Source of the DNA: Desulforhabdus sp. TSK
Lineage (GTDB): Bacteria; Desulfobacterota; Syntrophobacteria; Syntrophobacterales; Syntrophobacteraceae
DNA length: 64,000 bases
Assembly (NCBI RefSeq): GCF_022836495.1
Contig: NZ_BQXM01000005.1
Location: 62,001 to 126,000 of the forward strand
Direction: 5' to 3'
A model generated the notes under the pieces. It saw only the letters and a list, made by a program, of their open reading frames with translations. It was not told the origin of the DNA and did not search any database. The stretch's first letter is position 1, and each line of letters opens with the position of its first letter. Shown one piece after another: positions 26,612-36,384 of this stretch. The position numbers and the translations under genes are program-made.

Positions 26612-27346
26612 TCAAACGACCTCGCCCACGGATATTTTCAGTTTCGCCCGCTCCTCGACACGGTCGATGCGGCCGTCCCGAATCCAGACCACCCGGTCGG
26701 AAACATTCAACATTTTGATGTCGTGAGTGGCGGAAATGATGGTGACCTTGCGCTCGGTGGAGAGCTGCTTCAACAGGGAGATGATTTCCTCCCCCGTGGT
26801 GAGATCCAGGTTTCCGGTGGGCTCGTCCGCCAGAATAATGGCCGGATCATTGGCCAGAGCCCTTGCCACGGCCACGCGCTGCTGCTGCCCGCCCGAGAGC
26901 TCCGAGGGCTTGTGGTGGTAGCGTTCCGCCAGCCCCACAAGCCTCAAGAGCTCCATTCCCTTCTCCAGGTATTCATCCCGACTCATTCCCGCGAAAATCA
27001 TGGGCAGCGTCACATTCTCGATGGCCGTCATGACCTGGATGAGGTTGAAGGTCTGGAAGATGTACCCGATCTTCCGGCAGCGGAGCCATGCCAGCTCATA
27101 GGCATCGAGCTGGGCCACGTCCACTTCGTCGATGAAGACCCGCCCCGTGGTGGGCTTGTCCAGGGCGCCGATCATGTTGAAAAGAGTGGACTTCCCGGAT
27201 CCCGACGGACCCATGATGGAAAGATATTCCCCCGCCTTGATGGCGAAGTCGATCCCTTTGAGCGCCTCCACCTGGAGGCCTCCCATCTTGAAGACCTTCG
27301 TCACTTCCGAAAGTCGCACCACGTTATGCACAATTTCCCGATCCAT
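26612..27346 (-). CDS. ABC transporter ATP-binding protein (LolD/MacB class)
   Basis: The 244-aa ATPase carries Walker [10 protein letters not shown], the Q-loop in [10 protein letters not shown], the signature [15 protein letters not shown], Walker [13 protein letters not shown] and the switch His in SATHD. The class matches LolD/MacB/FtsE-type ATPases, which drive FtsX-fold permeases by mechanotransmission rather than classical import or export. Its partners are the giant peptidase-FtsX fusion 4 bp downstream and the small FtsX gene 209 bp upstream. Confidence 0.95.
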   Translation of the reverse strand: MDREIVHNVVRLSEVTKVFKMGGLQVEALKGIDFAIKAGEYLSIMGPSGSGKSTLFNMIGALDKPTTGRVFIDEVDVAQLDAYELAWLRCRKIGYIFQTFNLIQVMTAIENVTLPMIFAGMSRDEYLEKGMELLRLVGLAERYHHKPSELSGGQQQRVAVARALANDPAIILADEPTGNLDLTTGEEIISLLKQLSTERKVTIISATHDIKMLNVSDRVVWIRDGRIDRVEERAKLKISVGEVV

Positions 27347-27396
27347 GCTGCAACCTCCGGGAAGTTATACTGTAAACGGTTGAAATCTGCACTTTC

Positions 27397-27466
27397 GTAG
27401 GAGCGGCTTCCAGCCGCGACTCTCTTGGGAGTCGGCTGTTTTGTCGCGGCTGGAAGCCGCTCCTAC
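27397..27466. repeat. 24-bp perfect inverted repeat of the TAGGAGCGGC family
   Basis: GTAGGAGCGGCTTCCAGCCG... at 27397-27420 is exactly inverted at 27443-27466 around a 22-bp centre. Partial copies occur at 40237-40263, 49840-49863 and 50679-50720. It is a dispersed intergenic palindrome, REP-like or a small non-autonomous element. Between the small FtsX gene and the ABC ATPase gene it could attenuate transcription. Confidence 0.7.
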
Positions 27467-27555
27467 AGGGCCGTCAAAAAGTCACGATCTCATCCGTGCA
27501 GAGTATAAGAGAGCCCGATGTCTGGAGCACCTGAGAAGAAGTCTTTTGACGGCCT

Positions 27556-28212
27556 CTATTGCTCCGTGCGCAGGGCCACTGCCGGCTGCATGCGCGCAGC
27601 CACGAGGGCCGGATAAATGACTCCCAGCAGCGAGAGGGATGCCGCCATGAACAGGCCCCAGCCCAGGGTCAGGAGCATTCCCGTGAAGGGCCACCATCGA
27701 AAGGCAGGCCAGCCGACCTTCCAGGCAATGGAGACCGTGGAGACGACTATTCCCACAACACTTCCCGAAAGCCCCCCCAGAAGCCCCTGGTAAAACGCTT
27801 CGACCAGAAAAATCCGCACGACAAAGCTGTTCAAGGCCCCAAGGCATTTGAAGGTCCCAATCTCTCGGAACCTTTCGGTGACGGCCATGAGCTGCGCGTT
27901 GACGATGCCCACGACACAGACGATCAGGGACAGGATCGCCAGCCAGGTGTCCTTGGGGCTGGTGCCGAACCGGCCGTCGACTGCCTCGTAGCCGCCGGCG
28001 AGAATCCGTTCCTGAAGCGACAGATCCGCATGAGTCCAAATGGCGTTCAAGAGCTCGTAACCGGACCGGATATAAGCCACAAAAGCGATGGCAAGAGTGA
28101 GTGTCAGAGTGGTGATGAGCGATCGAAAGAACCTGACCTTGATGGAATTGAAGGAGATCTTCAAAACCTGCTTCCAGGGAAGAACAACTTGTCTTTGAAC
28201 AGATTTCGGCAC
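27556..28212 (-). CDS. Small FtsX-like ABC permease
   Basis: The 218-aa protein has the FtsX fold in reduced form: a first helix in SLITTLTLTLAIAFVAYIRS (about 31-50), a short periplasmic loop (about 51-85) instead of a full MacB-like domain, and three C-terminal helices. The conserved LMAVTERFREIGTFKCLGA motif (about 109-127) contacts the ATPase. The end LVAARMQPAVALRTEQ is typical of the family. It probably forms a heteromeric transporter with the ABC ATPase and the peptidase-FtsX fusion downstream. Confidence 0.88.
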   Translation of the reverse strand: MPKSVQRQVVLPWKQVLKISFNSIKVRFFRSLITTLTLTLAIAFVAYIRSGYELLNAIWTHADLSLQERILAGGYEAVDGRFGTSPKDTWLAILSLIVCVVGIVNAQLMAVTERFREIGTFKCLGALNSFVVRIFLVEAFYQGLLGGLSGSVVGIVVSTVSIAWKVGWPAFRWWPFTGMLLTLGWGLFMAASLSLLGVIYPALVAARMQPAVALRTEQ

Positions 28213-28395
28213 CGGCGTTCACCCATAAAAGTCAAATGAGCAAAGGAAGAACCGTCCGCCCGCTGTGGTGCTCTACAGCGGTCATACCCCGTACGGGGCG
28301 CTTCGGAATCCAGTGAAAAGTGAATCAGGCCAACAGTGCGAGTATTTTCAATCAGGCAAGAACAACTCAGATATTAATGATTGCGCTGCAATTTT

Positions 28396-29547
28396 TCAAG
28401 GGAAACGGGATGTGCATTTCCCCTTCTCGAAAAACGCCTCTATCCAACGGGCTGTGTTTGCCTTTCCTTGAAGGTCGATCCCTGTCGGAGCGGTTATTCC
28501 TCCGCCGTCCAGTTCTTCGGCGATGCATCCAGACAGTGTGGAAACATCCAGGGAAGGGAGGATCCTGAGGCGCCCTAACCCTGCCAGCTTCCCGGCGCGT
28601 AGAGCCTGCTCGCGGTTTTGTGGAAAAGGGTGGACCAGGGCGCGAATTCCCGTGCTGAGAATATCCATGCAGGTATTGTATCCCGCCATGCTGATGGAAA
28701 GGTCGGCCTCGGCCAGCTCCTGCAGAAAGTCCAGGGAAAAGGGGAACAACTGGACCCGGGAATCTTCCGCTGCCAGAGCCGAGAGAAGCTCCCGGTCCGC
28801 CTCCTCCATAAACGGACCGGTAAAAACTCTTAGCTGGAGATTTACCGACGTCAGCTTCTGAACCGCCTGGATGGTGGCTGCCAGGAGATCCCTTCCCACT
28901 TTGCCGCCGCCACTGCTCGCCACGATGATTTTTTCCGCTCCGGATTTTCTCCGCTGCGGTTCCGAATCCCTCACGACAAATCCGGTATACCGGACCGGTA
29001 TGCGGATCTCATGGATCCGTTCAAAGCTTTCTTCCAGGGGAATCAGGTGCGGGTCGGAATGGACCAGCAGCAGGTCGTAATAGCGGTTCAACAGCGCGAG
29101 CACTCCCTGTTCGTAAGCCGCCTGATCCTTTTTCTCCACCAGGATGTCCCGCAGGCTGCAAACTACCTTGGTGCGCCGTTTCTCCTGCTGGATTTTCTCC
29201 AACAGGGGCTCCAGTTCAAAACGAAATTGCTTCCGTCCAAAGGGGAAAAGCTCCGTGAGGAGGACATGGGGAGCAAAATCCCGGAAAGCCTCCATGAGCA
29301 TCCGCCGTCGCGTGAGCTTGGTTTCTTGGAGGGTGCCCTCCTGAATTTCCAGGGCTTTGAAGTCCGCATCCATCATGATGGACGGGAGGATGAACCGCCT
29401 GACATGGGCAGGGGGAACAAATCCCGGCAACGGGTCTCCCCCCTCCACGAACAGGATTTCATGCCGATCCAGCGCCCTGGCGATTTCCATGCTTCTGAAA
29501 AAATGTCCGATTCCCAAAACGTGTTGGCTGTAAAGCATGATTCTCAT
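28396..29547 (-). CDS. MurG-like GT-B glycosyltransferase
   Basis: The 383-aa protein has a GT-B layout: an N-terminal glycine-rich loop YSQHVLGIGHFFRSMEIARA, a C-terminal domain opening with IIVASSGGGKVG, and an acceptor/nucleotide region ISMAGYNTCMDILSTGIRAL followed by PFPQNREQALRAGKL. These resemble MurG and UDP-dependent glycosyltransferases. ATG at 29547 is preferred because GGGAG sits too close to the ATG at 29556. It is the first gene of the minus-strand cluster and is divergent from nifH. Donor and acceptor are unknown. Confidence 0.82.
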   Translation of the reverse strand: MRIMLYSQHVLGIGHFFRSMEIARALDRHEILFVEGGDPLPGFVPPAHVRRFILPSIMMDADFKALEIQEGTLQETKLTRRRMLMEAFRDFAPHVLLTELFPFGRKQFRFELEPLLEKIQQEKRRTKVVCSLRDILVEKKDQAAYEQGVLALLNRYYDLLLVHSDPHLIPLEESFERIHEIRIPVRYTGFVVRDSEPQRRKSGAEKIIVASSGGGKVGRDLLAATIQAVQKLTSVNLQLRVFTGPFMEEADRELLSALAAEDSRVQLFPFSLDFLQELAEADLSISMAGYNTCMDILSTGIRALVHPFPQNREQALRAGKLAGLGRLRILPSLDVSTLSGCIAEELDGGGITAPTGIDLQGKANTARWIEAFFEKGKCTSRFP

Positions 29548-30731
<1,184 letters not shown>

Positions 30732-30775
30732 AGCCTTCAGGACATTAACGCAAGCCCAGCAAGAAGGAGCACCCC

Positions 30776-31132
30776 ATGTTGATGATCAGATCCATCGTAA
30801 GACCTGAAAAGGTGGACAACGTCCTTGCCGCTCTCATGGAGGCGGGATTTCCGGCCGTCACCAAGATGTCCGTGGTCGGCCGGGGCAAGCAGAGAGGAAT
30901 CAAGATCGGTGAGGTCACCTATGACGAGATTCCCAAGGAGCTGCTGCTGACCGTGGTGAAGGAATCAGACAAGGAATTTGTCGTCAAGACCGTCATGAAG
31001 GCCGCCAGGACAGGGGAGAAAGGGGCCTTCGGGGACGGCAAGATATTCATCACGCCCGTCGAAGAGGTCTACACCATCAGCTCCGGGATCAAGGAAAGAA
31101 CGGGAGCGGAACCCGAAGAGGTGAAGATATGA
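30776..31132 (+). CDS. nifI1: PII-like nitrogenase regulator NifI1
   Basis: The 118-aa PII-superfamily protein has the N-terminal MIRSIVRPEKVDNVLAALME strand-helix, a T-loop region around VVGRGKQRGIKIGEVTYDE, and GAFGDGKIFITPVEEVYTI near the end. NifI1 acts with NifI2 as a hetero-oligomer that inhibits nitrogenase (NifDK) when ammonium is available; 2-oxoglutarate and ATP relieve it. This is established mainly in methanogens and is assumed here. It overlaps nifI2 by 4 bp (ATGA). Confidence 0.95.
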   Translation: MLMIRSIVRPEKVDNVLAALMEAGFPAVTKMSVVGRGKQRGIKIGEVTYDEIPKELLLTVVKESDKEFVVKTVMKAARTGEKGAFGDGKIFITPVEEVYTISSGIKERTGAEPEEVKI

Positions 31133-31509
31133 AAGAAGTCATGGCCATCGTGCGGTTGAACATGATGAACCAGACCAAGCGGGCCCTTTCAGACGCGGGC
31201 ATCTCTTCCATGACCGCCAAGGACGTTCTGGGGCGCGGCAAGGGACTGGTGGACACAAAGCTGCTGGAGGGCGCCGAAAAGGGCTACGAAGAAGCCATCG
31301 CCCAGTTGGGGCAGAGTCAGCGTCTCATTCCCAAGAGGCTGATCCTTGTGGTGGTGCCCGACAGGCTGGTTCCCAGGGTGGTGAAAACCATCATCAAGGT
31401 CAATCAGACCGGGAAATCCGGTGACGGAAAGATTTTTGTCATGCCGGCAAACAACTCCTACAGCGTGAGGACGGGCGAGGGCGGCGACAGCGTGCTGGAC
31501 GAGGTTTGA
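31129..31509 (+). CDS. nifI2: PII-like nitrogenase regulator NifI2
   Basis: The 126-aa protein is the second PII-like subunit. It begins MKEVMAIVRLNMMNQTKRAL and has DVLGRGKGLV before a long T-loop with the NifI2-type insert (LLEGAEKGYEEAIAQLGQSQ), then KSGDGKIFVMPANNSYSVRTGE. It forms the complex with NifI1 that binds NifDK and switches it off post-translationally. It starts inside the nifI1 stop and ends 30 bp before nifD. Confidence 0.95.
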   Translation: MKEVMAIVRLNMMNQTKRALSDAGISSMTAKDVLGRGKGLVDTKLLEGAEKGYEEAIAQLGQSQRLIPKRLILVVVPDRLVPRVVKTIIKVNQTGKSGDGKIFVMPANNSYSVRTGEGGDSVLDEV

Positions 31510-31539
31510 AACGGTTGATTGGACATGAGGAGAAATACG

Positions 31540-33201
31540 ATGTCCTCCATATGTGAAGAGAAATTGAATCTCGAAGAGGAAACTGAAGGAGTCGATCCAG
31601 AGGTGCTTAAGAAGGAGCTTCTGGAAAAATACCCTACCAAGGTGGCGCGCAAACGGGCCAAGCAGATTGTCGTCAACAAGCTCGCCTCCTGCAGTGAAGG
31701 CCTGGAAATCGGTGCCAATGTGCGAACGACCCCGGGGATTATCACTCAAAGGGGCTGCACGTATGCCGGCTGCAAAGGGGTCATCCTGGGGCCGACCCGC
31801 GACATCGTCAATATCACCCACGGTCCCATCGGGTGCGGTTTTTACAGCTGGCTGACTCGCAGGAATCAGACCCGGCCCCCGACGGAAAACGATGAGAACT
31901 TCATGACCTATTGCTTCTCCACGGACATGCAGGACAAAGACATCGTTTTCGGAGGGGAAAAGAAGCTCAAGGCAGCCATTCAGGAAGCCTACGATCTCTT
32001 CAAGCCCAAGGCCATCAGCATCTTCTCCACGTGCCCCGTGGGGCTCATCGGAGACGATGTCCACGCAGTGGCGCGGGAGATGCGCGAGGCCCTGGGCATC
32101 AACGTCTTCGGCTTCAGCTGCGAGGGCTACAAGGGAGTGAGCCAGTCCGCGGGCCACCACATCGCCAACAACGGGATATTCACCCACGTGGTGGGGCTCG
32201 ATGACTCCGTGAAGGAAGGAAAGTACAAGATCAATCTCCTGGGAGAATACAACATCGGAGGGGATGCCTTTGAAATCGATCGAGTTCTCGAGAAATGCGG
32301 CATCACTGTGGTCTCCACCTTCAGCGGAAATTCGACGTACGATCAGTTCGCCAATGCCCACACGGCGGACCTCAACACCGTCATGTGCCATCGTTCCATT
32401 AATTATGTCGCCGAAATGATGGAGGAAAAATTCGGAATTCCCTGGATCAAGATCAACTTCATCGGGGCTGAAGCTACGGCGAAATCCCTCCGGAAGATCG
32501 CGCACTATTTTCAGGATCAGGAGCTCAGCGACCGGGTGGAAGCCGTCATCGCTGAAGAGATGCCGGAGATCCTGAAGGTCCGAGAGGAAGTCCGCCCGCG
32601 GTGCCAGGGCAAGACAGCCATGCTCTTTGTGGGAGGCTCCCGCGCCCATCATTACCAGGAGCTCTTCAAAGAGATGGGAATGAAGACGATTTCCGCCGGG
32701 TATGAATTTGCACACAGGGACGACTATGAAGGCCGAAAAGTGTTGCCCACCATCAAAGTCGATGCGGATAGCCGTAATATTGAGGAGCTTGAAGTCACAC
32801 CGGATCCCGAACGATTCCGCCCGAGGAAGAGTCCGGAGGAACTGGAGCGGCTTGCTCAGGAAGGGTTTGAATTCAAGGATTATGAGGGAATGATGCGGGA
32901 CATGGACAACCAGGCCCTCGTGATCGACGACATCAGCCAGTACGAGACGGAGAAGCTCCTGGAAATCTATAAACCTTCCATCTTCTGTGCGGGCATCAAG
33001 GAAAAATACGTCGTACAGAAGCAGGGAATCCCCCTGAAGCAGCTTCACAGCTACGATTACGGCGGACCTTATGCGGGATTCAAGGGCGCCGTAAATTTCT
33101 ACCAAGAAATCGATCGCATGGTGAACAGCAAGGTGTGGAACAGCCTCAAGGCCCCCTGGCAGAAGTCCCCCGAGCTCTCCGCAAAATATGCGTGTGATTG
33201 A
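31540..33201 (+). CDS. nifD: Nitrogenase MoFe protein alpha chain NifD
   Basis: The 553-aa alpha subunit carries FeMo-cofactor and half of the P-cluster. P-cluster cysteines are Cys73 (RGCTYAGCKG), Cys99 (HGPIGC) and Cys165 (STCPVG). Active-site Gln202 and His206 sit in VSQSAGHH. Cofactor ligands are Cys283 (VMCHRSINY) and His503 (LHSYDY). An insert of about 50 residues near 390-450 is typical of clostridial/group II-III NifD and explains the length. ATG at 31540 follows GAGGAG; the frame is open from 31519. The ligand set and the downstream nifE-N-B support a molybdenum enzyme rather than a vanadium or iron-only one. Confidence 0.98.
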   Translation: MSSICEEKLNLEEETEGVDPEVLKKELLEKYPTKVARKRAKQIVVNKLASCSEGLEIGANVRTTPGIITQRGCTYAGCKGVILGPTRDIVNITHGPIGCGFYSWLTRRNQTRPPTENDENFMTYCFSTDMQDKDIVFGGEKKLKAAIQEAYDLFKPKAISIFSTCPVGLIGDDVHAVAREMREALGINVFGFSCEGYKGVSQSAGHHIANNGIFTHVVGLDDSVKEGKYKINLLGEYNIGGDAFEIDRVLEKCGITVVSTFSGNSTYDQFANAHTADLNTVMCHRSINYVAEMMEEKFGIPWIKINFIGAEATAKSLRKIAHYFQDQELSDRVEAVIAEEMPEILKVREEVRPRCQGKTAMLFVGGSRAHHYQELFKEMGMKTISAGYEFAHRDDYEGRKVLPTIKVDADSRNIEELEVTPDPERFRPRKSPEELERLAQEGFEFKDYEGMMRDMDNQALVIDDISQYETEKLLEIYKPSIFCAGIKEKYVVQKQGIPLKQLHSYDYGGPYAGFKGAVNFYQEIDRMVNSKVWNSLKAPWQKSPELSAKYACD

Positions 33202-33225
33202 ACATTATGAGGAAGGATAAGGCCC

Positions 33226-34602
33226 ATGCTGCTCCGACATACCCCCAAAGAAGTTAAAGAACGCAGCGCTTTGACCATCAATCCGGCCAAGACCTGTCAG
33301 CCCATCGGTGCCATGTATGCATCTCTCGGGATTCACGGTTGTCTTCCCCACAGCCATGGCTCCCAGGGATGCTGCGCCTACCATCGCAGCACCCTGACAC
33401 GGCATTACAAGGAACCGGTCATGGCCGCCACAAGCTCCTTCACGGAGGGCTCGTCCGTCTTCGGTGGCCAGGCAAACCTGGTGCAGGCCATCGACAATAT
33501 TTTTACGGTCTACCAGCCCGAAGTCATCGCGGTCCATACCACCTGCCTTTCGGAAACCATCGGGGACGACATTCCCCAGATTGCGCGGAAGGCGGAGGCC
33601 GACGGCAAGATTCCCAGGGGGAAATACGTCATCCATGCCAACACCCCCAGCTATGTGGGCTCGCATGTGACGGGCTTTGCAAATATGACCAAAGCTATGG
33701 TGGACTACTTTGCAGCCTCGACGGGCAAAAAGGAAGACCGGATCAATATCATTCCCGGCTACGTAGAGCCCGCCGATATGGAGGAGATCAAGCGCATGGC
33801 CGGGAGGCTCGGCATACAGACGATCCTTTTTCCCGACACGTCCAACGTGCTGAACCGTCCTCAAACGGGCAAGTTCGAGATGTATCCGCGTGGGGGAGTC
33901 ACCGTCGACGCTCTGATGGGCACGGGCGACAGCAAAGCCACTGTGGCGCTCGGTCCCATGGCGTCCGGTCCGGCGGCCCGGGCCCTCGACACCAAATGCA
34001 AGGTGCCGTGCGAAATCCTGGATCTGCCCATCGGACTCAGCGCCACGGACCGGTTTGTGGATGCCCTGCGCAAGCTGGGCGGAGTGCACGTTCCGGACTC
34101 CATCAACCTGGAAAGAGGGCAGCTCCTCGACATCATCACGGACATGCATCAGTACTTCTACGGCAAAAAAGTGGCCCTCGTGGGAGACCCCGACCAGCTG
34201 GTCTCCCTCGTGGAATTCCTGGTTTCCATCGATATGATGCCGGTTTACGTGGTGACAGGGACGCCGGGGAAGAAGTTTGAATCCAGGATCCGGGAGCTCA
34301 CGAGAGAGGTGCCCCACGAGGTCAAGGTCCGTGCCGAGGGGGACATGTTCCTCCTGCACCAGTGGATCAAGAACGAACCGGTGGACCTCATGATGGGAAA
34401 CACCTACCTCAAATACATTTCACGTGATGAGGACATCCCCTTCGTGCGCTTCGGGTTTCCCATCCTCGACCGCATCGGCCACGCCTACTTCCCCACCGTT
34501 GGCTACAGGGGCGGGATGCGGCTCCTGGAAAAGATCCTGGATGCGCTCCTGGATCGCCAGGATCGGGATGCCCCCGAAGAGCGATTCGAATTGGTCATGT
34601 AG
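33226..34602 (+). CDS. nifK: Nitrogenase MoFe protein beta chain NifK
   Basis: The 458-aa beta subunit completes the P-cluster. Conserved cysteines are visible in AKTCQPIGAM, HGSQGCCAYHR and HTTCLSETIGDD, and the C-terminal half holds GNTYLKYISRDEDIPFVRFG and PILDRIGHAYFPTVGYRGG. It lacks the ~50-60-residue N-terminal extension of Azotobacter-type NifK, again matching the clostridial type. It follows nifD by 24 bp with AGGA upstream of ATG 33226. Confidence 0.98.
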   Translation: MLLRHTPKEVKERSALTINPAKTCQPIGAMYASLGIHGCLPHSHGSQGCCAYHRSTLTRHYKEPVMAATSSFTEGSSVFGGQANLVQAIDNIFTVYQPEVIAVHTTCLSETIGDDIPQIARKAEADGKIPRGKYVIHANTPSYVGSHVTGFANMTKAMVDYFAASTGKKEDRINIIPGYVEPADMEEIKRMAGRLGIQTILFPDTSNVLNRPQTGKFEMYPRGGVTVDALMGTGDSKATVALGPMASGPAARALDTKCKVPCEILDLPIGLSATDRFVDALRKLGGVHVPDSINLERGQLLDIITDMHQYFYGKKVALVGDPDQLVSLVEFLVSIDMMPVYVVTGTPGKKFESRIRELTREVPHEVKVRAEGDMFLLHQWIKNEPVDLMMGNTYLKYISRDEDIPFVRFGFPILDRIGHAYFPTVGYRGGMRLLEKILDALLDRQDRDAPEERFELVM

Positions 34603-34616
34603 GGAGGACACAAGCC

Positions 34617-34919
34617 ATGCAGAAGCCGGATCATCATATTTTTGTCTGTGCCAGCTTCAGGGGCACGGAAGCCAAGGGAAAATGCATCAAGAAGGAATCC
34701 ATGGGGCTGGTCCCGTACCTGGAGGAGGAGCTTGCCGATCGGGGCATCAACGCCATGGTGACCACCACGGGATGTTTGAAGCTCTGTGAAGAAGGCCCCG
34801 TCGTCATCGTCTACCCCCAGGGGCACTGGTACAGGGGGGTCGCGGGCGAAGAGGCTGTGGACGCCATTTTGGATGCCCTCGAGGCAGGAGAGGCAGCAAC
34901 TGAATATCTCCTGTGTTGA
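34617..34919 (+). CDS. Thioredoxin-like [2Fe-2S] ferredoxin
   Basis: The 100-aa protein is a thioredoxin-fold [2Fe-2S] ferredoxin with four cysteines, Cys11 and Cys23 (FVCASFRG...KGKC) and Cys53 and Cys57 (TTGCLKLC), followed by PVVIVYPQGHWYRGV. Such ferredoxins are found in nif clusters (for example next to nif genes in Clostridium and Azotobacter) and bind the MoFe protein or act in electron delivery. Its place between nifK and nifE suggests a nitrogenase-specific role. ATG 34617 follows AGGGAGGA. Confidence 0.93.
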   Translation: MQKPDHHIFVCASFRGTEAKGKCIKKESMGLVPYLEEELADRGINAMVTTTGCLKLCEEGPVVIVYPQGHWYRGVAGEEAVDAILDALEAGEAATEYLLC

Positions 34920-35009
34920 TGGCTCGGCTGTGGCACGGTCAGGGAGACGTGCCACAACCGGGTGCTTACGGGATGAATGCCGCAACGGGCGGTGGAAAAG
35001 AGGAAAGCC

Positions 35010-36380
35010 ATGAATACCGACCACTCCGTCATCTTTCAGGAACGCAAAGACCAGATCCATCGCAAGGGAGAGGAGCCTTTCGAGATCTCCTGCAACAAGG
35101 AAAGCCTGGCAGGAGCCGTCAGCCAGAGGGCTTGCGTCTTTTGCGGCTCCCGCGTGGTGCTCTATCCCATAGCCGATGCGCTGCACCTGGTTCACGGTCC
35201 CATCGGATGCGCCGCCTATACCTGGGACATCCGTGGAGCCCTCTCCTCGGGGCCGGAGCTGCACCGCTTGAGCTTTTCCACCGATCTGCAGGAAAAGGAT
35301 GTCATCTTCGGCGGGGAGGAAAAGCTCACCAGGGCCCTCGTGGAGCTCATCGACCGCCACTCCCCCAACGCCGCCTTTGTCTATTCCACCTGCATCGTGG
35401 GAATCATCGGAGACGACCTCGAATCCGTGTGCAAGCGGGTGAGCGGTGAAAAGGGAATCCCTGTCATTCCTGTGCAGTCGGAAGGATTCAAGGGGAACAA
35501 GCGTGAAGGCTACCATGCCGCCTGCAATGCCATGTTCCGGCTCATCGGGACGGGGGATACGACGGGCATCTCCCCCCTCAGCGTCAATATCCTGGGGGAT
35601 TTCAACCTGGCGGGTGAAATCTGGATCATCCAGGAGTACTACCGGCGCATGGGGATTGAAACGGTAGCCAACGTCACGGGAGACGGCAGGGTCGACGACC
35701 TTCGCCGCGCTCATGGAGCGGCCCTCAACGTGGTGCAGTGCTCGGGAGCGACCATGGACCTGGCCAAAATGATGCAGGAAGCCTTCGGTATCCCCTTCCA
35801 GAGGGTGTCTTACTTTGGCGTGGAAGACATGGCCGAATCCCTTTACGCTGTGGCGCGCTTCTTCGGCGACAGGGACCCGGGAATAATGGCCCGCACCCAA
35901 GCCCTGGTGAAGGAAGAGCTTTCGATCCTCTATCCGCAGCTGCAGAAGTACCGTAAAGCCCTCTCGGGGAAGAAAGCGGCCATCTATGTGGGCGGAGCGT
36001 TCAAGGCATTTTCCCTGGTCAAGGCCTTTCGCCTCCTGGGCATGCAGGTGGTGCTGGTCGGCTCCCAGACAGGCACGGAAGAGGACTACCAGGAGCTCCA
36101 TGAAATCACCGACGACGGAACCATCATCGTGGACGATTCCAATCCCCTCGAGCTTTCCTCGTTTCTAAAAGAAAAGGATGTGGACGTCTTCGTGGGGGGC
36201 GTCAAGGAACGGCCCATCGCCTACAAGCTGGGAGTGGGATTCTGCGATCACAACCACGAGCGCAAGGAGCCCCTGGAAGGTTTCATCGGGATGCTCAACT
36301 TCGCCAAAGAAATCCACGCATCCGTCGTGAGTCCCGTATGGCGCTTCGTGCCCCGGAAGACAGCTGGAAGGAGAGGCTAA
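35010..36380 (+). CDS. nifE: FeMo-cofactor scaffold protein NifE
   Basis: The 456-aa protein is the NifD-like half of the NifEN scaffold on which the NifB product is matured to FeMo-cofactor. It keeps the cluster-binding cysteines in QRACVFCGSR, HGPIGCAAYTWD and STCIVGIIGDD, while the cofactor-site region reads VQCSGATMDLAK in place of the NifD CHRS motif. The C-terminal VGGVKERPIAYKLGVGFCDHNH is typical of NifE. ATG 35010 follows AGAGGAAAG. It sits 90 bp after the ferredoxin and 4 bp before nifN. Confidence 0.96.
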   Translation: MNTDHSVIFQERKDQIHRKGEEPFEISCNKESLAGAVSQRACVFCGSRVVLYPIADALHLVHGPIGCAAYTWDIRGALSSGPELHRLSFSTDLQEKDVIFGGEEKLTRALVELIDRHSPNAAFVYSTCIVGIIGDDLESVCKRVSGEKGIPVIPVQSEGFKGNKREGYHAACNAMFRLIGTGDTTGISPLSVNILGDFNLAGEIWIIQEYYRRMGIETVANVTGDGRVDDLRRAHGAALNVVQCSGATMDLAKMMQEAFGIPFQRVSYFGVEDMAESLYAVARFFGDRDPGIMARTQALVKEELSILYPQLQKYRKALSGKKAAIYVGGAFKAFSLVKAFRLLGMQVVLVGSQTGTEEDYQELHEITDDGTIIVDDSNPLELSSFLKEKDVDVFVGGVKERPIAYKLGVGFCDHNHERKEPLEGFIGMLNFAKEIHASVVSPVWRFVPRKTAGRRG

Positions 36381-36384
36381 ACCC

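Noticed and set aside
31189-33105. Minus-strand 638-codon ORF across nifI2 and nifD
   Set aside because: nifD and nifI2 are unmistakable on the plus strand; the antisense frame is open because of codon bias.
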